Source: UBA3006 sp031401235 (GTDB lineage Bacteria; Actinomycetota; Acidimicrobiia; Acidimicrobiales; Ilumatobacteraceae). From it: 64,000 nt of DNA. The notes beneath the pieces were generated by a model. That model did not search any database, was not told the DNA's origin, and saw nothing but the letters and a program-made list of their open reading frames with translations. The stretch lies in NCBI GenBank assembly GCA_031401235.1, contig JANNRJ010000010.1, positions 1-64,000 of the forward strand, given 5' to 3'. Below, one piece after another: positions 1 through 8,129 of the stretch (position 1 is the stretch's first letter; each line of letters begins with the position of its first letter). The translations under genes and the position numbers were made by a program.

Positions 1-127
1 CACCACTCTCAACTTGGAAGTTGTGCAGGCCGATCTTGAACGTGGTTTGCTTCTTGTCAAAGGATCAGTACCTGGTCCAAACGGTGGAGTAGTTATCGTG
101 CGCAACGCGGCCAAGGGAAAGAAGTAA
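1..127 (+). CDS. rplC: Ribosomal protein uL3 (L3), C-terminal end only
   Basis: Only the last 41 codons lie in the window; the frame is open from the left edge to TAA at 125-127. The translated end (LEVVQADLERGLLLVKGSVP, then GPNGGVVIVRNAAKGKK) is the typical C-terminus of large-subunit protein uL3, which binds 23S rRNA near the peptidyl transferase centre. It is followed after 3 bases by rplD, the order expected in the S10 operon. The 5' part and the operon promoter are outside the window. Confidence 0.93.
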   Translation, partial: TTLNLEVVQADLERGLLLVKGSVPGPNGGVVIVRNAAKGKK

Positions 128-130
128 CCG

Positions 131-850
131 ATGGCTACGTCTAAGCCAAAGAAAGTCGCTAAGAAGGTCGCGCCAAAGAAAGTCGCCAAGAAAGCCGCTT
201 CAAAGAAAGTCGCCAAGAAAGCCGCTTCAAAGAAAGTAACCGAGAAAACTGTCGCCCCAAAGACCGGTGCTACCGCCGCACTTCCGGCCGAATACTTCGG
301 CATCGAACCAAATATCTCTGTGATGCACCAAGTCGTCACTGCCCAACTGGCACATCGCCGCTCGGGAACACAGAGCACCAAGACGCGCGCCGAAGTTCGT
401 GGTGGCGGATCCAAACCATTTAGTCAAAAGGGCACGGGTAATGCCCGTCAGGGTTCCATTCGTGCTCCGCACTTCAGCGGTGGTGGAGTTGCCCTTGGTC
501 CAAAGCCGCGCAAATATTCGCAGCGCACTCCGAAGAAGATGATTCAACTTGCATTGCGCTCGGCGCTCTCGGATCGCGCCTCGGATAACAAAGTGGTTGT
601 GGTCGACGAGTTCACATTCGATGGTCCCAGCACCAAATCGGCCGTCGGATTGCTCGATGCGCTCGGCTTGAACGGCAAGGTCATGGTCGTTGTAGAGCAT
701 TCGGATGTTGTCAGTTCAAAGAGCTTTCGCAATATCACCAATGTGCAGGTAGTCACGACAAGTGAACTCAATGCGTATGACGTGTTGTCAAACGACTGGA
801 TTCTGTTCACTCAGGCAAGCCTTCCAAGGATTTCAGAGGTGGCAAAATGA
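131..850 (+). CDS. rplD: Ribosomal protein uL4 (L4) with Lys/Ala-rich N-terminal extension
   Basis: Large-subunit protein uL4, 239 residues, lining the peptide exit tunnel. The core starts near residue 50 (LPAEYFGIEPN); the tunnel-loop region with RGGGSKPFSQKGTGNARQGS and GPKPRKYSQRTPKK is clear. In front sits an extension of about 45 residues made of KKVAKKAAS-type units, absent from standard uL4 proteins (about 200-210 residues) and similar in composition to histone H1-like tails. The DNA here contains a perfect 27-bp tandem repeat. The ATG at 131 follows rplC closely; the stop overlaps the rplW start by 4 bases (ATGA), suggesting translational coupling. Confidence 0.96.
   Translation: MATSKPKKVAKKVAPKKVAKKAASKKVAKKAASKKVTEKTVAPKTGATAALPAEYFGIEPNISVMHQVVTAQLAHRRSGTQSTKTRAEVRGGGSKPFSQKGTGNARQGSIRAPHFSGGGVALGPKPRKYSQRTPKKMIQLALRSALSDRASDNKVVVVDEFTFDGPSTKSAVGLLDALGLNGKVMVVVEHSDVVSSKSFRNITNVQVVTTSELNAYDVLSNDWILFTQASLPRISEVAK
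175..228 (+). repeat. Perfect 27-bp tandem repeat inside rplD
   Basis: Two identical, adjacent 27-bp units (175-201 and 202-228) encode the nine-residue unit KKVAKKAAS twice. A degenerate copy precedes them and a partial copy (AAAGAAAGTAACC) follows. Exact identity at the DNA level suggests recent duplication or slippage in the basic N-terminal tail of uL4. Confidence 0.9.
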
Positions 851-1137
851 AAGACCCACGCGACATCATTTTGCGTCCGATTGTCTCGGAGAAGAGCTAC
901 TCGCTCATCGACAAAGGCACGTACACCTTTGAGGTGCACCCAGATGCGAGCAAGCCAGAAATCGGCGACGCCGTCGAATCCATCTGGGGAGTCAAAGTTC
1001 GTCGCGTCAACACTCTCAACCGTCGTGGCAAGGTACGCATGACTCGCGGTACAAACCGCGTTGGTCAGCGTCCAAACACAAAACGGGCCATCGTCACTCT
1101 TGAAGCGGGACATGAAATCCCGCTGTTCGAGAACTGA
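847..1137 (+). CDS. rplW: Ribosomal protein uL23 (L23)
   Basis: 96-residue large-subunit protein at the exit-tunnel rim, where it forms the docking site for trigger factor and SRP. Diagnostic stretches are the start MKDPRDIILRPIVSEKSY and WGVKVRRVNTLNRRGKVRM. Length is normal for bacteria. The start overlaps the end of rplD by four bases and rplB follows after 21 bases with a GAGA-type ribosome binding site. Confidence 0.97.
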   Translation: MKDPRDIILRPIVSEKSYSLIDKGTYTFEVHPDASKPEIGDAVESIWGVKVRRVNTLNRRGKVRMTRGTNRVGQRPNTKRAIVTLEAGHEIPLFEN

Positions 1138-1158
1138 TCGGGCTGAAAGAGAACCATC

Positions 1159-1995
1159 ATGGGAATTCGTAAACGCAAACCAACAAGTCCGGGCCGCCGT
1201 TTCCAAACGGTGTCCGATTTTGCCGATATCACCAAGTCAACGCCAGAGCGCACTTTGCTCGTATCCAACCCCAAGGCGGGTGGACGCAATGCCCAAGGTC
1301 GGATGACCTCGCGTCACCAGGGTGGTGGGCACAAACAGCAATACCGATTGATTGATTTCAAACGCAACACGGACACCTACGAAGCCAAAGTTGCCGCCAT
1401 TGAATATGATCCCAACCGCACCTGTCGGATCGCGCTGCTGCATTACGACGATGGATCGAAGAGTTACATTCTGGCGCCAAAGGGTCTCGAGGTCGGCGCT
1501 CGGGTGCAAAGCGGTCCAAAGGCTGACATCAAAGTCGGCAATGCACTTCCGCTTCGGTACATGCCGGTGGGCACCGTGGTGCACAACATCGAATTGCGCC
1601 CGGGTCAGGGTGGAAAAGTTGCCAGGTCGGCAGGAATGGCCGTGCAATTGGTTGCCAAAGAAGGCGTGTATGCAACCCTGCGCATGCCAAGTACTGAAAT
1701 GCGTCGCGTTCCAATCGATTGCCGAGCCACGGTGGGCGAAGTTGGAAACGCCGAACATGAACTGATCAAAATTGGCAAAGCCGGTCGAAACCGTTGGAAG
1801 GGTGTTCGACCACAATCTCGTGGTGTGGCGATGAACCCAGTCGATCACCCTCTTGGTGGTGGTGAGGGCAAGACCTCTGGTGGTCGACCACCAGTTTCAC
1901 CATGGGGCAAACCGGAGCGCCGCACTCGTAACAAAAACAAAGCATCACAAGAACTCATTATTCGCCGTCGTCGTTCCGGAAAGGGTCGGGTATAA
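1159..1995 (+). CDS. rplB: Ribosomal protein uL2 (L2)
   Basis: 278-residue uL2, the 23S-binding protein needed for subunit joining and peptidyl transferase activity. The start MGIRKRKPTSPGRR and the highly conserved C-terminal segment AMNPVDHPLGGGEG, which contains the functionally important His, are both present, followed by the usual basic tail ending in RRRSGKGRV. Full length and without oddities. It is followed by rpsS after 3 bases. Confidence 0.98.
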   Translation: MGIRKRKPTSPGRRFQTVSDFADITKSTPERTLLVSNPKAGGRNAQGRMTSRHQGGGHKQQYRLIDFKRNTDTYEAKVAAIEYDPNRTCRIALLHYDDGSKSYILAPKGLEVGARVQSGPKADIKVGNALPLRYMPVGTVVHNIELRPGQGGKVARSAGMAVQLVAKEGVYATLRMPSTEMRRVPIDCRATVGEVGNAEHELIKIGKAGRNRWKGVRPQSRGVAMNPVDHPLGGGEGKTSGGRPPVSPWGKPERRTRNKNKASQELIIRRRRSGKGRV

Positions 1996-1998
1996 ATC

Positions 1999-2292
1999 AT
2001 GTCGCGTAGTTTGAAAAAAGGTCCGTTCGTTGATGAGCATCTTCTCAAGAAGCTTGATGCAATGAACGAAAGTGGTGAGCGTCGAGTGATCAAAACCTGG
2101 TCGCGTCGATCGACGATCATTCCCGACATGGTCGGTCATACCTTCGCCGTTCACGATGGTCGCAAGCACGTGCCGGTGTATGTCAGTGAATCAATGGTGG
2201 GTCACAAACTGGGCGAATTTTCACCGACTCGCATGTTCCGTTTCCACTCCAGTCAAGAAAAGGCTGCTGCAGCCGCGGAAGCGAGCAAGTAA
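1999..2292 (+). CDS. rpsS: Ribosomal protein uS19 (S19)
   Basis: 97-residue small-subunit head protein that contacts 16S rRNA together with uS13. The family signatures MSRSLKKGPFVDEHLLKK, TWSRRSTIIPDMVGHTFAVH and VGHKLGEFSPTR are all present. The C-terminus is slightly Ala-rich. Spacing to rplB and rplV is 3 bases on both sides, so it is surely cotranscribed. Confidence 0.98.
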   Translation: MSRSLKKGPFVDEHLLKKLDAMNESGERRVIKTWSRRSTIIPDMVGHTFAVHDGRKHVPVYVSESMVGHKLGEFSPTRMFRFHSSQEKAAAAAEASK

Positions 2293-2295
2293 GTC

Positions 2296-2832
2296 ATGAC
2301 TGGTCCAAAACTCAACGAAGCCACTTCTACAGTTGGCGTTCTAAGTGGTACACGAGCATCGGCGATGTATGTGCGTATGTCGGCATCCAAGGTGCGTGTC
2401 GTTCTCAACCTCATTCGTGGCTTAGAAGTGAAGGAAGCCGACGATCTACTTCGTTTTCTCGAACGAGATTCAGCCCATGTTGTTCGTAAATTGGTTGCCT
2501 CGGCCGTGGCTAACGCGACGTTCAACGACGAAAAGGACGCCGACTCGTTGTATATCAAGGCTTGCTTCGCTGATGAAGGACCGACCCTGAAGCGATTTCG
2601 TCCACGGGCCAAAGGACGCGCAGGGGCGATCTTGAAGCGCACCTGTCATGTCACGATCATTGTTGAGACTATGACCGAGCGAGCCCTTGCAGTTCGCCAA
2701 CAGCGCGACGACGCAAAGGGAACTGGCCGAACCACCAGCCGGGCGGCTCGAGTCTCGGGAAGTCGGGCGCGAAGCCAAAAGAGTGAACCGGTGGCCGCAT
2801 CGGCTGATAACGACCAAGTCGAGGAGAACTGA
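2296..2832 (+). CDS. rplV: Ribosomal protein uL22 (L22) with C-terminal extension
   Basis: uL22 whose beta-hairpin lines the exit tunnel. The core (RMSASKVRVVLNLIRG through PRAKGRAGAILKRTCHVTII, about residues 25-125) is followed by some 50 extra residues rich in Arg, Ala and Ser that end in an acidic DNDQVEEN. There is also a 20-residue N-terminal lead. At 178 residues it is about 60 longer than the usual 110-120. The stop overlaps the rpsC ATG by one base (TGATG). Confidence 0.96.
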   Translation: MTGPKLNEATSTVGVLSGTRASAMYVRMSASKVRVVLNLIRGLEVKEADDLLRFLERDSAHVVRKLVASAVANATFNDEKDADSLYIKACFADEGPTLKRFRPRAKGRAGAILKRTCHVTIIVETMTERALAVRQQRDDAKGTGRTTSRAARVSGSRARSQKSEPVAASADNDQVEEN

Positions 2833-3713
2833 TGGGCCAGAAGATCAATCCGTATGGCTTTCGCCTAGGTATTACCACCGATTGGAAGAGTCGTTGGTTT
2901 AGCACCAAGGAATACCGTCAATATCTCACCGAAGACTGGAAGATTCGCGACTATCTCAACGCCCAACTTTCAGACGCCGCGGTGAGTCGTATTGAAATTG
3001 AGCGCACCCGTGACAAACTCCGTATTGACGTGCATACCGCGCGTCCAGGAATCGTCATCGGCCGCAAAGGTCAAAAAGCCGACGAACTCCGCGCTGGGCT
3101 CACTTTGCTCACCGGCAACAACAAGGTTCAGCTGAACATCACCGAGATCAAACAGGCCGAACTTGATGCTGCCCTAGTTGCTCAAGGTGTCGCTGATCAA
3201 TTGGTGAATCGCATTGCCTTCCGCCGGGCAATGAAGCGTGCTGTGCAAAATGCCCAGAAGTACGGTGCCGAAGGCATTCGTATTCAGTGTTCAGGTCGTC
3301 TCGGTGGTGCCGAAATGTGTCGTACCGAGTGGTATCGCGAAGGTCGCGTGCCGCTACATACTCTGCGTGCCGACATCGACTACGGCTTCCGTGAAGCAAG
3401 TACTTCGGCCGGTCGAATTGGCGTCAAAGTGTGGCTGTACAAAGGCGAGATCCTGCCGTACAAGAGCCAAAGCGACGATCGCATCGCCCGCGAAGCAGCA
3501 ATGGCTGTTGGTCAAACATCTGGCCATTCTGAAGCAACCCTGAAGGTCGTCACTTCAGCCGGACCACCTCCGAGCGATATTGACGTCACCGAAGTGACGC
3601 CGTTAGTCAAGGAAGCAGATCCAGAGTTTGAACGGTTGCTCGCTGAAGAAGAAGACATTCAGCGTCGCATTGTTGATCCTCATGAGACCCCGCACTTTCG
3701 TCGGGAGGACTAA
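2832..3713 (+). CDS. rpsC: Ribosomal protein uS3 (S3)
   Basis: 293-residue uS3 of the small-subunit head and mRNA entry channel. MGQKINPYGFRLGITTDWKS is the normal start; the KH domain holds RPGIVIGRKGQKAD, and the C-terminal domain contains GRLGGAEMCRTEWYREGRVP and LRADIDYG. An acidic tail of about 70 residues (EADPEFERLLAEEEDIQ onward) extends beyond the usual end, as is common in actinobacteria. Confidence 0.97.
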   Translation: MGQKINPYGFRLGITTDWKSRWFSTKEYRQYLTEDWKIRDYLNAQLSDAAVSRIEIERTRDKLRIDVHTARPGIVIGRKGQKADELRAGLTLLTGNNKVQLNITEIKQAELDAALVAQGVADQLVNRIAFRRAMKRAVQNAQKYGAEGIRIQCSGRLGGAEMCRTEWYREGRVPLHTLRADIDYGFREASTSAGRIGVKVWLYKGEILPYKSQSDDRIAREAAMAVGQTSGHSEATLKVVTSAGPPPSDIDVTEVTPLVKEADPEFERLLAEEEDIQRRIVDPHETPHFRRED

Positions 3714-3719
3714 GTCACC

Positions 3720-4136
3720 ATGTTGAGCCCACGCAAAGTCAAATATCGAAAGCATCATCGAGGTCGTACCGGTGGTCCATCCAAGGGTGGAACCGAACTG
3801 GCTTTTGGCGAATATGGAATTCAGGCAATGGAGCCAGGTTGGATCAGTCAGCGACAGATTGAAGCGGCTCGTATTGCCATGACTCGTCACATCAAGCGCG
3901 GTGGAAAAGTCTGGATCAACATTTTCCCCGATAAGTCAGTAACTCAAAAGCCGGCAGAAACACGGATGGGTTCGGGCAAGGGCAACCCCGAGTTCTGGGT
4001 TGCCGTGGTCAAGCCTGGCCGGATTTTGTTTGAGTTGTCATACCCAAGTGCAGCCACTGCACGTCAGGCCTTGGAGCGCGCCGTGCAGAAGTTGCCAATC
4101 AAGGCTCGCATCATTAGTCGCGAGGAGGCTCTCTAA
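3720..4136 (+). CDS. rplP: Ribosomal protein uL16 (L16)
   Basis: 138-residue uL16, located near the A-site tRNA elbow and required for late 50S assembly. MLSPRKVKYRKHHRGR, GEYGIQAMEPGWISQRQIEAAR and ETRMGSGKGNPEFWVAVVKPGR are family signatures. Full length. It is followed after a single base by rpmC. Confidence 0.98.
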   Translation: MLSPRKVKYRKHHRGRTGGPSKGGTELAFGEYGIQAMEPGWISQRQIEAARIAMTRHIKRGGKVWINIFPDKSVTQKPAETRMGSGKGNPEFWVAVVKPGRILFELSYPSAATARQALERAVQKLPIKARIISREEAL

Positions 4137-4137
4137 G

Positions 4138-4356
4138 ATGGCACGAGATTTGGTCGAACTACGAGAAATGGATCTCTCCACATTGGTGGAAGAACTCCGT
4201 GCAACCAAGCAAGAGGCATTGAACCTTCGCTTTCGCAACGCCACTGGACAACTCGATGACACGGCGGCACTGAACAAGACACGCCGTCAAATCGCGCGAA
4301 TCAGCATGTTGATTCGCCAACATGAAATCGCCGCCGCTGAAGCGGCAGGGGAGTGA
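4138..4356 (+). CDS. rpmC: Ribosomal protein uL29 (L29)
   Basis: 72-residue helical protein at the tunnel exit next to uL23. I place the start at ATG 4138 (MARDLVELREMDLSTLVEEL), although the frame is open further upstream, because this matches the family N-terminus and lies one base after the rplP stop, with the GAGGAG sequence at the end of rplP as ribosome binding site. The motif LNLRFRNATGQLDDTAALNKTR is typical. Confidence 0.96.
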   Translation: MARDLVELREMDLSTLVEELRATKQEALNLRFRNATGQLDDTAALNKTRRQIARISMLIRQHEIAAAEAAGE

Positions 4357-4364
4357 GACTAGAC

Positions 4365-4685
4365 ATGACCGATTCAATTCCAAATCCAGACTCCGCAGAT
4401 CCGAAATCCACAGAAGTGGCCATGGATGACGTAGCCCGCAACAATCGAAAATTGCGTGATGGCGTCGTAGTTTCAAACAAAATGGACAAGACCATTGTTA
4501 TCTCAATTGTCGAACGCGTTCGTCACCCCAAGTACGCCAAGTTCATTGCCCGAACCAAGAAGCTGTATGCCCACGACGAAACGAATGACGCCCAAGTCGG
4601 CGACCGAGTTCGAGTTATGGAAACTCGCCCGTTGTCAAAGCAGAAGCGTTGGCGTCTAGTGGAAATATTGGAGCGTGCAAAGTGA
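4365..4685 (+). CDS. rpsQ: Ribosomal protein uS17 (S17) with N-terminal extension
   Basis: uS17 core from about residue 28 (NNRKLRDGVVVSNKMDKTIV) through VRVMETRPLSKQKRWRLVEI binds 16S rRNA helices in the body of the 30S. The first 25 or so residues are an acidic, low-complexity lead (MTDSIPNPDSADPKSTEVAM). I chose ATG 4365 with GGGGAG about 11 bases upstream; an in-frame GTG at 4353 would add four residues. With this start the protein has 106 residues against about 80-90 in most bacteria. Confidence 0.93.
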   Translation: MTDSIPNPDSADPKSTEVAMDDVARNNRKLRDGVVVSNKMDKTIVISIVERVRHPKYAKFIARTKKLYAHDETNDAQVGDRVRVMETRPLSKQKRWRLVEILERAK

Positions 4686-5050
4686 TTCAACAAGAATCCC
4701 GTCTCCGCGTTGCGGACAATAGCGGTGCACGTGAAGTGCTTGTTATCAAGGTCCTTGGCGGAACTCGTCGTCGCTATGCGTCTATTGGCGATGTCTTCAT
4801 CGCCACGGTGAAGGACGCCATTCCTGGCGCCGGAGTCAAGAAGGGCGAAGTTGTTCGTTGCGTCGTCGTGCGAACTAAAAAAGAAAAGCGTCGTCCCGAT
4901 GGAAGTTACATTCGCTTCGACGAAAACGCCGCAGTTCTGATTAAGGATGATCTCACTCCGCGTGGTACCCGCATTTTCGGGCCGGTCGGTCGTGAGCTTC
5001 GCGACAAGAAATTCATGCGAATTATTTCGCTTGCTCCGGAGGTGTTGTAG
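4682..5050 (+). CDS. rplN: Ribosomal protein uL14 (L14)
   Basis: The GTG at 4682 gives MIQQESRLRVADNSGAREVL and exactly 122 residues, the standard uL14 length. A longer in-frame ORF starting at 4649 is not needed. The start overlaps the rpsQ stop (GTGA), consistent with coupling. uL14 forms an intersubunit bridge and is the binding site of the silencing factor RsfS. The C-terminal GPVGRELRDKKFMRIISLAPEVL is canonical. Confidence 0.97.
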   Translation: MIQQESRLRVADNSGAREVLVIKVLGGTRRRYASIGDVFIATVKDAIPGAGVKKGEVVRCVVVRTKKEKRRPDGSYIRFDENAAVLIKDDLTPRGTRIFGPVGRELRDKKFMRIISLAPEVL

Positions 5051-5052
5051 TC

Positions 5053-5355
5053 ATGAAACTTAAAAAAGGTGACAAGGTCATTGTTATTTCTGGCAAGGAC
5101 AAAGGCAAGGAAGGCGATATTTCTGAGGTATTGCCAAAGCAAAACCAAGTAATGATCGCCGGCGTCAACATTTCGAAGCGTCACTTAGCTGCTCGCGGCA
5201 ACGCCAACACCGGTGGCATCATCGACAAAGATATGCCCTTTGATGCATCCAAGGTGATGTTCGTGCACAAAGGCAAACCAACTCGCTTGGGCTATCTCGT
5301 CAAGGATGACGGAACCAAGGTTCGTATTGCCAAAAGCACTGGAGACGAAGTCTGA
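5053..5355 (+). CDS. rplX: Ribosomal protein uL24 (L24)
   Basis: 100-residue assembly-initiator protein of the 50S with an N-terminal KOW motif (MKLKKGDKVIVISGKDKGKE). NISKRHLAARGNANTGGIIDKDMP follows the family pattern. The stop TGA overlaps the rplE ATG by one base. Confidence 0.97.
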   Translation: MKLKKGDKVIVISGKDKGKEGDISEVLPKQNQVMIAGVNISKRHLAARGNANTGGIIDKDMPFDASKVMFVHKGKPTRLGYLVKDDGTKVRIAKSTGDEV

Positions 5356-5984
5356 TGACAACTTCAACTATTTACGTGCCACGACTAAAGGCCCATTACA
5401 ACAACGTGGTGAGAGTCGATCTGGTCAAAGAGATCGGCGTAAAAAATGTGATGCAGGTGCCGACGCTAGAAAAGATCGTGATCAATATGGGCGTCGGTCG
5501 CGCCACTCAACAATCGTCGCTGATTGATGGCGCGGTCGCCGACCTCACAGCAATCAGTGGACAAAAGCCACTAGTCACGAAATCGCGGACAGCCATAGCG
5601 TCATTTAAATTGCGTGAGAATCAGCCAATCGGCGCCAAAGTTACAATTCGTGGCGATCGAATGTGGGAGTTCTTCGATCGTTTGCTGGCAGTTGCAATTC
5701 CCCGTATTCGTGACTTTCGTGGATTTCCTGGCAAGTCGTGGGACGGCCATGGGAATTACACCTTCGGACTCACCGAGCAATTGGTATTCCTTGAAATCAA
5801 TTACGACAAAGTCGACACGACCCGTGGCATGGATATCACCATTGTCACCACGGCCAAAACCGATCTTGACGGCAAAGCACTACTTGATGCGTTCGGTTTT
5901 CCCTTCCGCAAGGGCGAAACTCCGGCATCAACCAAGAAATCACGTAGCGGCGCAACCAAGCGCACCGCGAAGAGCAAGAAGTAA
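5355..5984 (+). CDS. rplE: Ribosomal protein uL5 (L5) with basic C-terminal tail
   Basis: uL5 binds 5S rRNA and contacts P-site tRNA. Core signatures: NVMQVPTLEKIVINMGVG, KPLVTKSRTAIASFKLRENQ, RIRDFRGFPGKSWDGHGNYT and the C-terminal DAFGFPFRKGE. Beyond the usual end (about residue 187) there is a tail of about 20 basic residues, TPASTKKSRSGATKRTAKSKK-like, making 209 residues in total. This is another case of the basic tails seen on several ribosomal proteins here. Confidence 0.96.
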   Translation: MTTSTIYVPRLKAHYNNVVRVDLVKEIGVKNVMQVPTLEKIVINMGVGRATQQSSLIDGAVADLTAISGQKPLVTKSRTAIASFKLRENQPIGAKVTIRGDRMWEFFDRLLAVAIPRIRDFRGFPGKSWDGHGNYTFGLTEQLVFLEINYDKVDTTRGMDITIVTTAKTDLDGKALLDAFGFPFRKGETPASTKKSRSGATKRTAKSKK

Positions 5985-6002
5985 GTAAGGGGCTCACTCA
6001 AT

Positions 6003-6188
6003 ATGGCAAAGAAATCACTCGTTATCAAAGCGGCGGCGACTCCAAAATTCAAGGTGCGTGGCTACACGCGCTGTCAGAAATGCGGTCGCGCCCGTTCGGT
6101 ATATCGAAAATTCGGACTCTGTCGCCTCTGCCTGCGCAAAATGGCGCACGCGGGCGAAATTCCTGGCCTGACGAAGTCGAGTTGGTGA
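6003..6188 (+). CDS. rpsZ: Ribosomal protein uS14, zinc-binding (type Z) form
   Basis: 61-residue short uS14 with four Cys (24, 27, 40, 43) in the CxxC-x12-CxxC arrangement, the zinc-containing form. The C-terminal LCLRKMAHAGEIPGLTKSSW is diagnostic. It lies between rplE and rpsH as usual. Bacteria carrying this form may have a zinc-independent paralogue elsewhere, not visible here. Confidence 0.98.
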   Translation: MAKKSLVIKAAATPKFKVRGYTRCQKCGRARSVYRKFGLCRLCLRKMAHAGEIPGLTKSSW

Positions 6189-6195
6189 TCGCGCC

Positions 6196-6597
6196 ATGAT
6201 GACAGATCCAATCGCCGACATGCTCACACGCATTCGCAATGCCAATGCCGCTATGAAAGACGAAGTATTCATGCCCACTTCAAAGCAGAAGTCGGCTCTT
6301 GCCGAAATTCTGAAAAAGGAGGGCTACATCCACGACTATGCCGTTGTGCCAAACCCAGATGGATTTGCTCAGCTGCTCAAGATCAACTTGAAGTATTCCG
6401 AAGATCGTCAGCGCACGATTCTAGGAATCAAGCGAGTATCAACACCCGGATTGCGCGTTTATCGCGCCGCAACCGAAGTACCTCGGGTGCTCGGTGGCTT
6501 GGGTGTTGCAGTGTTGTCAACGAGCCAAGGCCTCATGACCGATCGAGAAGCGCGTAGGCGCAAGGTCGGTGGCGAAGTCATGTGTTTCGTTTGGTAG
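6196..6597 (+). CDS. rpsH: Ribosomal protein uS8 (S8)
   Basis: 133-residue uS8, a central 16S rRNA binder and autoregulator of the spc operon in E. coli. MMTDPIADMLTRIRNANAA at the start and STSQGLMTDREARRRKVGGE near the end are signatures. Two ATG codons stand in tandem (6196, 6199); either may be used. Confidence 0.98.
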   Translation: MMTDPIADMLTRIRNANAAMKDEVFMPTSKQKSALAEILKKEGYIHDYAVVPNPDGFAQLLKINLKYSEDRQRTILGIKRVSTPGLRVYRAATEVPRVLGGLGVAVLSTSQGLMTDREARRRKVGGEVMCFVW

Positions 6598-6624
6598 TCG
6601 GAAGAATCTAAAGGGAGTATTCAC

Positions 6625-7167
6625 ATGTCTCGAATTGGTCAAGAACCTGTCACTGTGCCATCGGGCGTGGATGTCACCATCGCCGGATCACATATCACGG
6701 TGAAAGGTCCCAAGGGAATCCTCAATCGCGTCATGCCACTTGGCGTTTCTCTGAGTCGTCAAGAAAACAACATTGTTGTGACCAGGGACAATGACGAGCG
6801 TGATGCTCGTGCCCGACACGGATTAGTGCGTACATTGGTCGCCAATATGGTGCAGGGTGTAACTGAGGGCTACACCAAGGAACTAGAAGTTGTTGGCGTC
6901 GGTTTTCGTGCCGAAGCACAGGGTGCCAACAAATTGAAACTGGCACTCGGATTTTCGCATCCGGTAATAGTTGATGCTCCGGCCGGAATCACTTTTGAAG
7001 TGCCGGTACAAACTCGGATCATCATCAAAGGACCAGACAAGGAAGTTGTCGGTCAGGTTGCGGCAAACATTCGCGAGATACGCAAGCCTGAGCCGTACAA
7101 GGGCAAAGGCGTTCGTTATGTTGATGAGAAAGTCCTGCGTAAAGCAGGCAAAACCGGCAAGAAGTAA
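6625..7167 (+). CDS. rplF: Ribosomal protein uL6 (L6)
   Basis: 180-residue uL6 near the GTPase-associated centre, with two duplicated domains. MSRIGQEPVTVPSGVDV starts the N-domain; the C-domain ends with IREIRKPEPYKGKGVRYVDE. An AAAGGGAG ribosome binding site stands about 8 bases before ATG. Normal length. Confidence 0.98.
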   Translation: MSRIGQEPVTVPSGVDVTIAGSHITVKGPKGILNRVMPLGVSLSRQENNIVVTRDNDERDARARHGLVRTLVANMVQGVTEGYTKELEVVGVGFRAEAQGANKLKLALGFSHPVIVDAPAGITFEVPVQTRIIIKGPDKEVVGQVAANIREIRKPEPYKGKGVRYVDEKVLRKAGKTGKK

Positions 7168-7185
7168 ATAGGAGAATACCGAGCC

Positions 7186-7554
7186 ATGAAAACAGCATCT
7201 AGCCAACGCCACAGTGGACGTTTGCGTCGCCACCGCCGCGTGCGCAAAAAAATTTCGGGTACGACTGATCGTCCACGATTGGCCGTGTTTCGGAGTAACA
7301 AGCACATTTCGATCCAGGTGATTGATGATCTTGAAGGTCGGACGCTTGCTGCGGCCTCGACTGTAGAACCAGATCAGCGCAAGTTGGGCTCTGGCGCCAC
7401 CGTCGAAGCTGCCCAGCGCATTGGAACATTGGTTGCCCAGCGCGCCAAAATTGTCGGAGTCAAGGAAGTTGTCTATGACCGCGGTGGTTTTTTGTACCAC
7501 GGTCGTGTAGCCGCCGCAGCAGACGCTGCTCGAAAAGCAGGGTTGGAGTTTTAA
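7186..7554 (+). CDS. rplR: Ribosomal protein uL18 (L18)
   Basis: 122-residue 5S rRNA-binding protein. RHRRVRKKISGTTDRPRLAV and the C-terminal DRGGFLYHGRVAAAADAARK are family signatures. The stop TAA is directly followed by the rpsE ATG at 7555, leaving no intergenic base. Confidence 0.98.
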   Translation: MKTASSQRHSGRLRRHRRVRKKISGTTDRPRLAVFRSNKHISIQVIDDLEGRTLAAASTVEPDQRKLGSGATVEAAQRIGTLVAQRAKIVGVKEVVYDRGGFLYHGRVAAAADAARKAGLEF

Positions 7555-8127
7555 ATGAGTGAGAAGACACAAGCACGTCCGGCTCCCGAGCCAGGCACAC
7601 TCCGGGAATCACGGGTGGTGCACATTAATCGCGTGGCCAAAGTGGTCAAAGGTGGTCGTCGATTTTCATTCACCGCTCTTGTCGTAGTTGGCGATGGCGA
7701 TGGGCGAGTCGGTCTGGGCTATGGCAAAGCCAAAGAAGTTCCGTTGGCGATTCAAAAAGGCACCGAAGAAGCCAAACGGAATGTCTTTAATGTTCCACTT
7801 ACAGGATCCACAATCACGCACGAAGTCATCGGGGTAAACGGTGCTGGTCGCGTGCTGCTCAAGCCCGCGGCACCTGGTACGGGAGTAATTGCCGGCGGTG
7901 CGGCTCGAATTATTCTCGAAGAAGCTGGCATTCATGATGTGCTTGCCAAATCACTCGGTTCATCTAACGCGATCAACGTTGCGCGAGCGACGATAAATGG
8001 TTTGCGTTCATTACAGCGTCCAGATGATGTCGCCCGTCGTCGCGGCATTCCAGCGGAATCGTTTGTACCTAAGGCTTTGTTGCGTGCTTATAACGAGCGC
8101 AAAAAGTCTGGTGGGGGAGCACATTAA
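7555..8127 (+). CDS. rpsE: Ribosomal protein uS5 (S5)
   Basis: 190-residue uS5, involved in decoding fidelity and mRNA unwinding at the entry channel. The N-terminal S5 double-stranded RNA-binding domain (HINRVAKVVKGGRRFSFTAL, GLGYGKAKEVPLAIQKGTEE) and C-domain (GGAARIILEEAGIHDVLAKS) are complete. A short Ser/Gly-rich C-terminal end is present. Confidence 0.98.
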   Translation: MSEKTQARPAPEPGTLRESRVVHINRVAKVVKGGRRFSFTALVVVGDGDGRVGLGYGKAKEVPLAIQKGTEEAKRNVFNVPLTGSTITHEVIGVNGAGRVLLKPAAPGTGVIAGGAARIILEEAGIHDVLAKSLGSSNAINVARATINGLRSLQRPDDVARRRGIPAESFVPKALLRAYNERKKSGGGAH

Positions 8128-8129
8128 TT

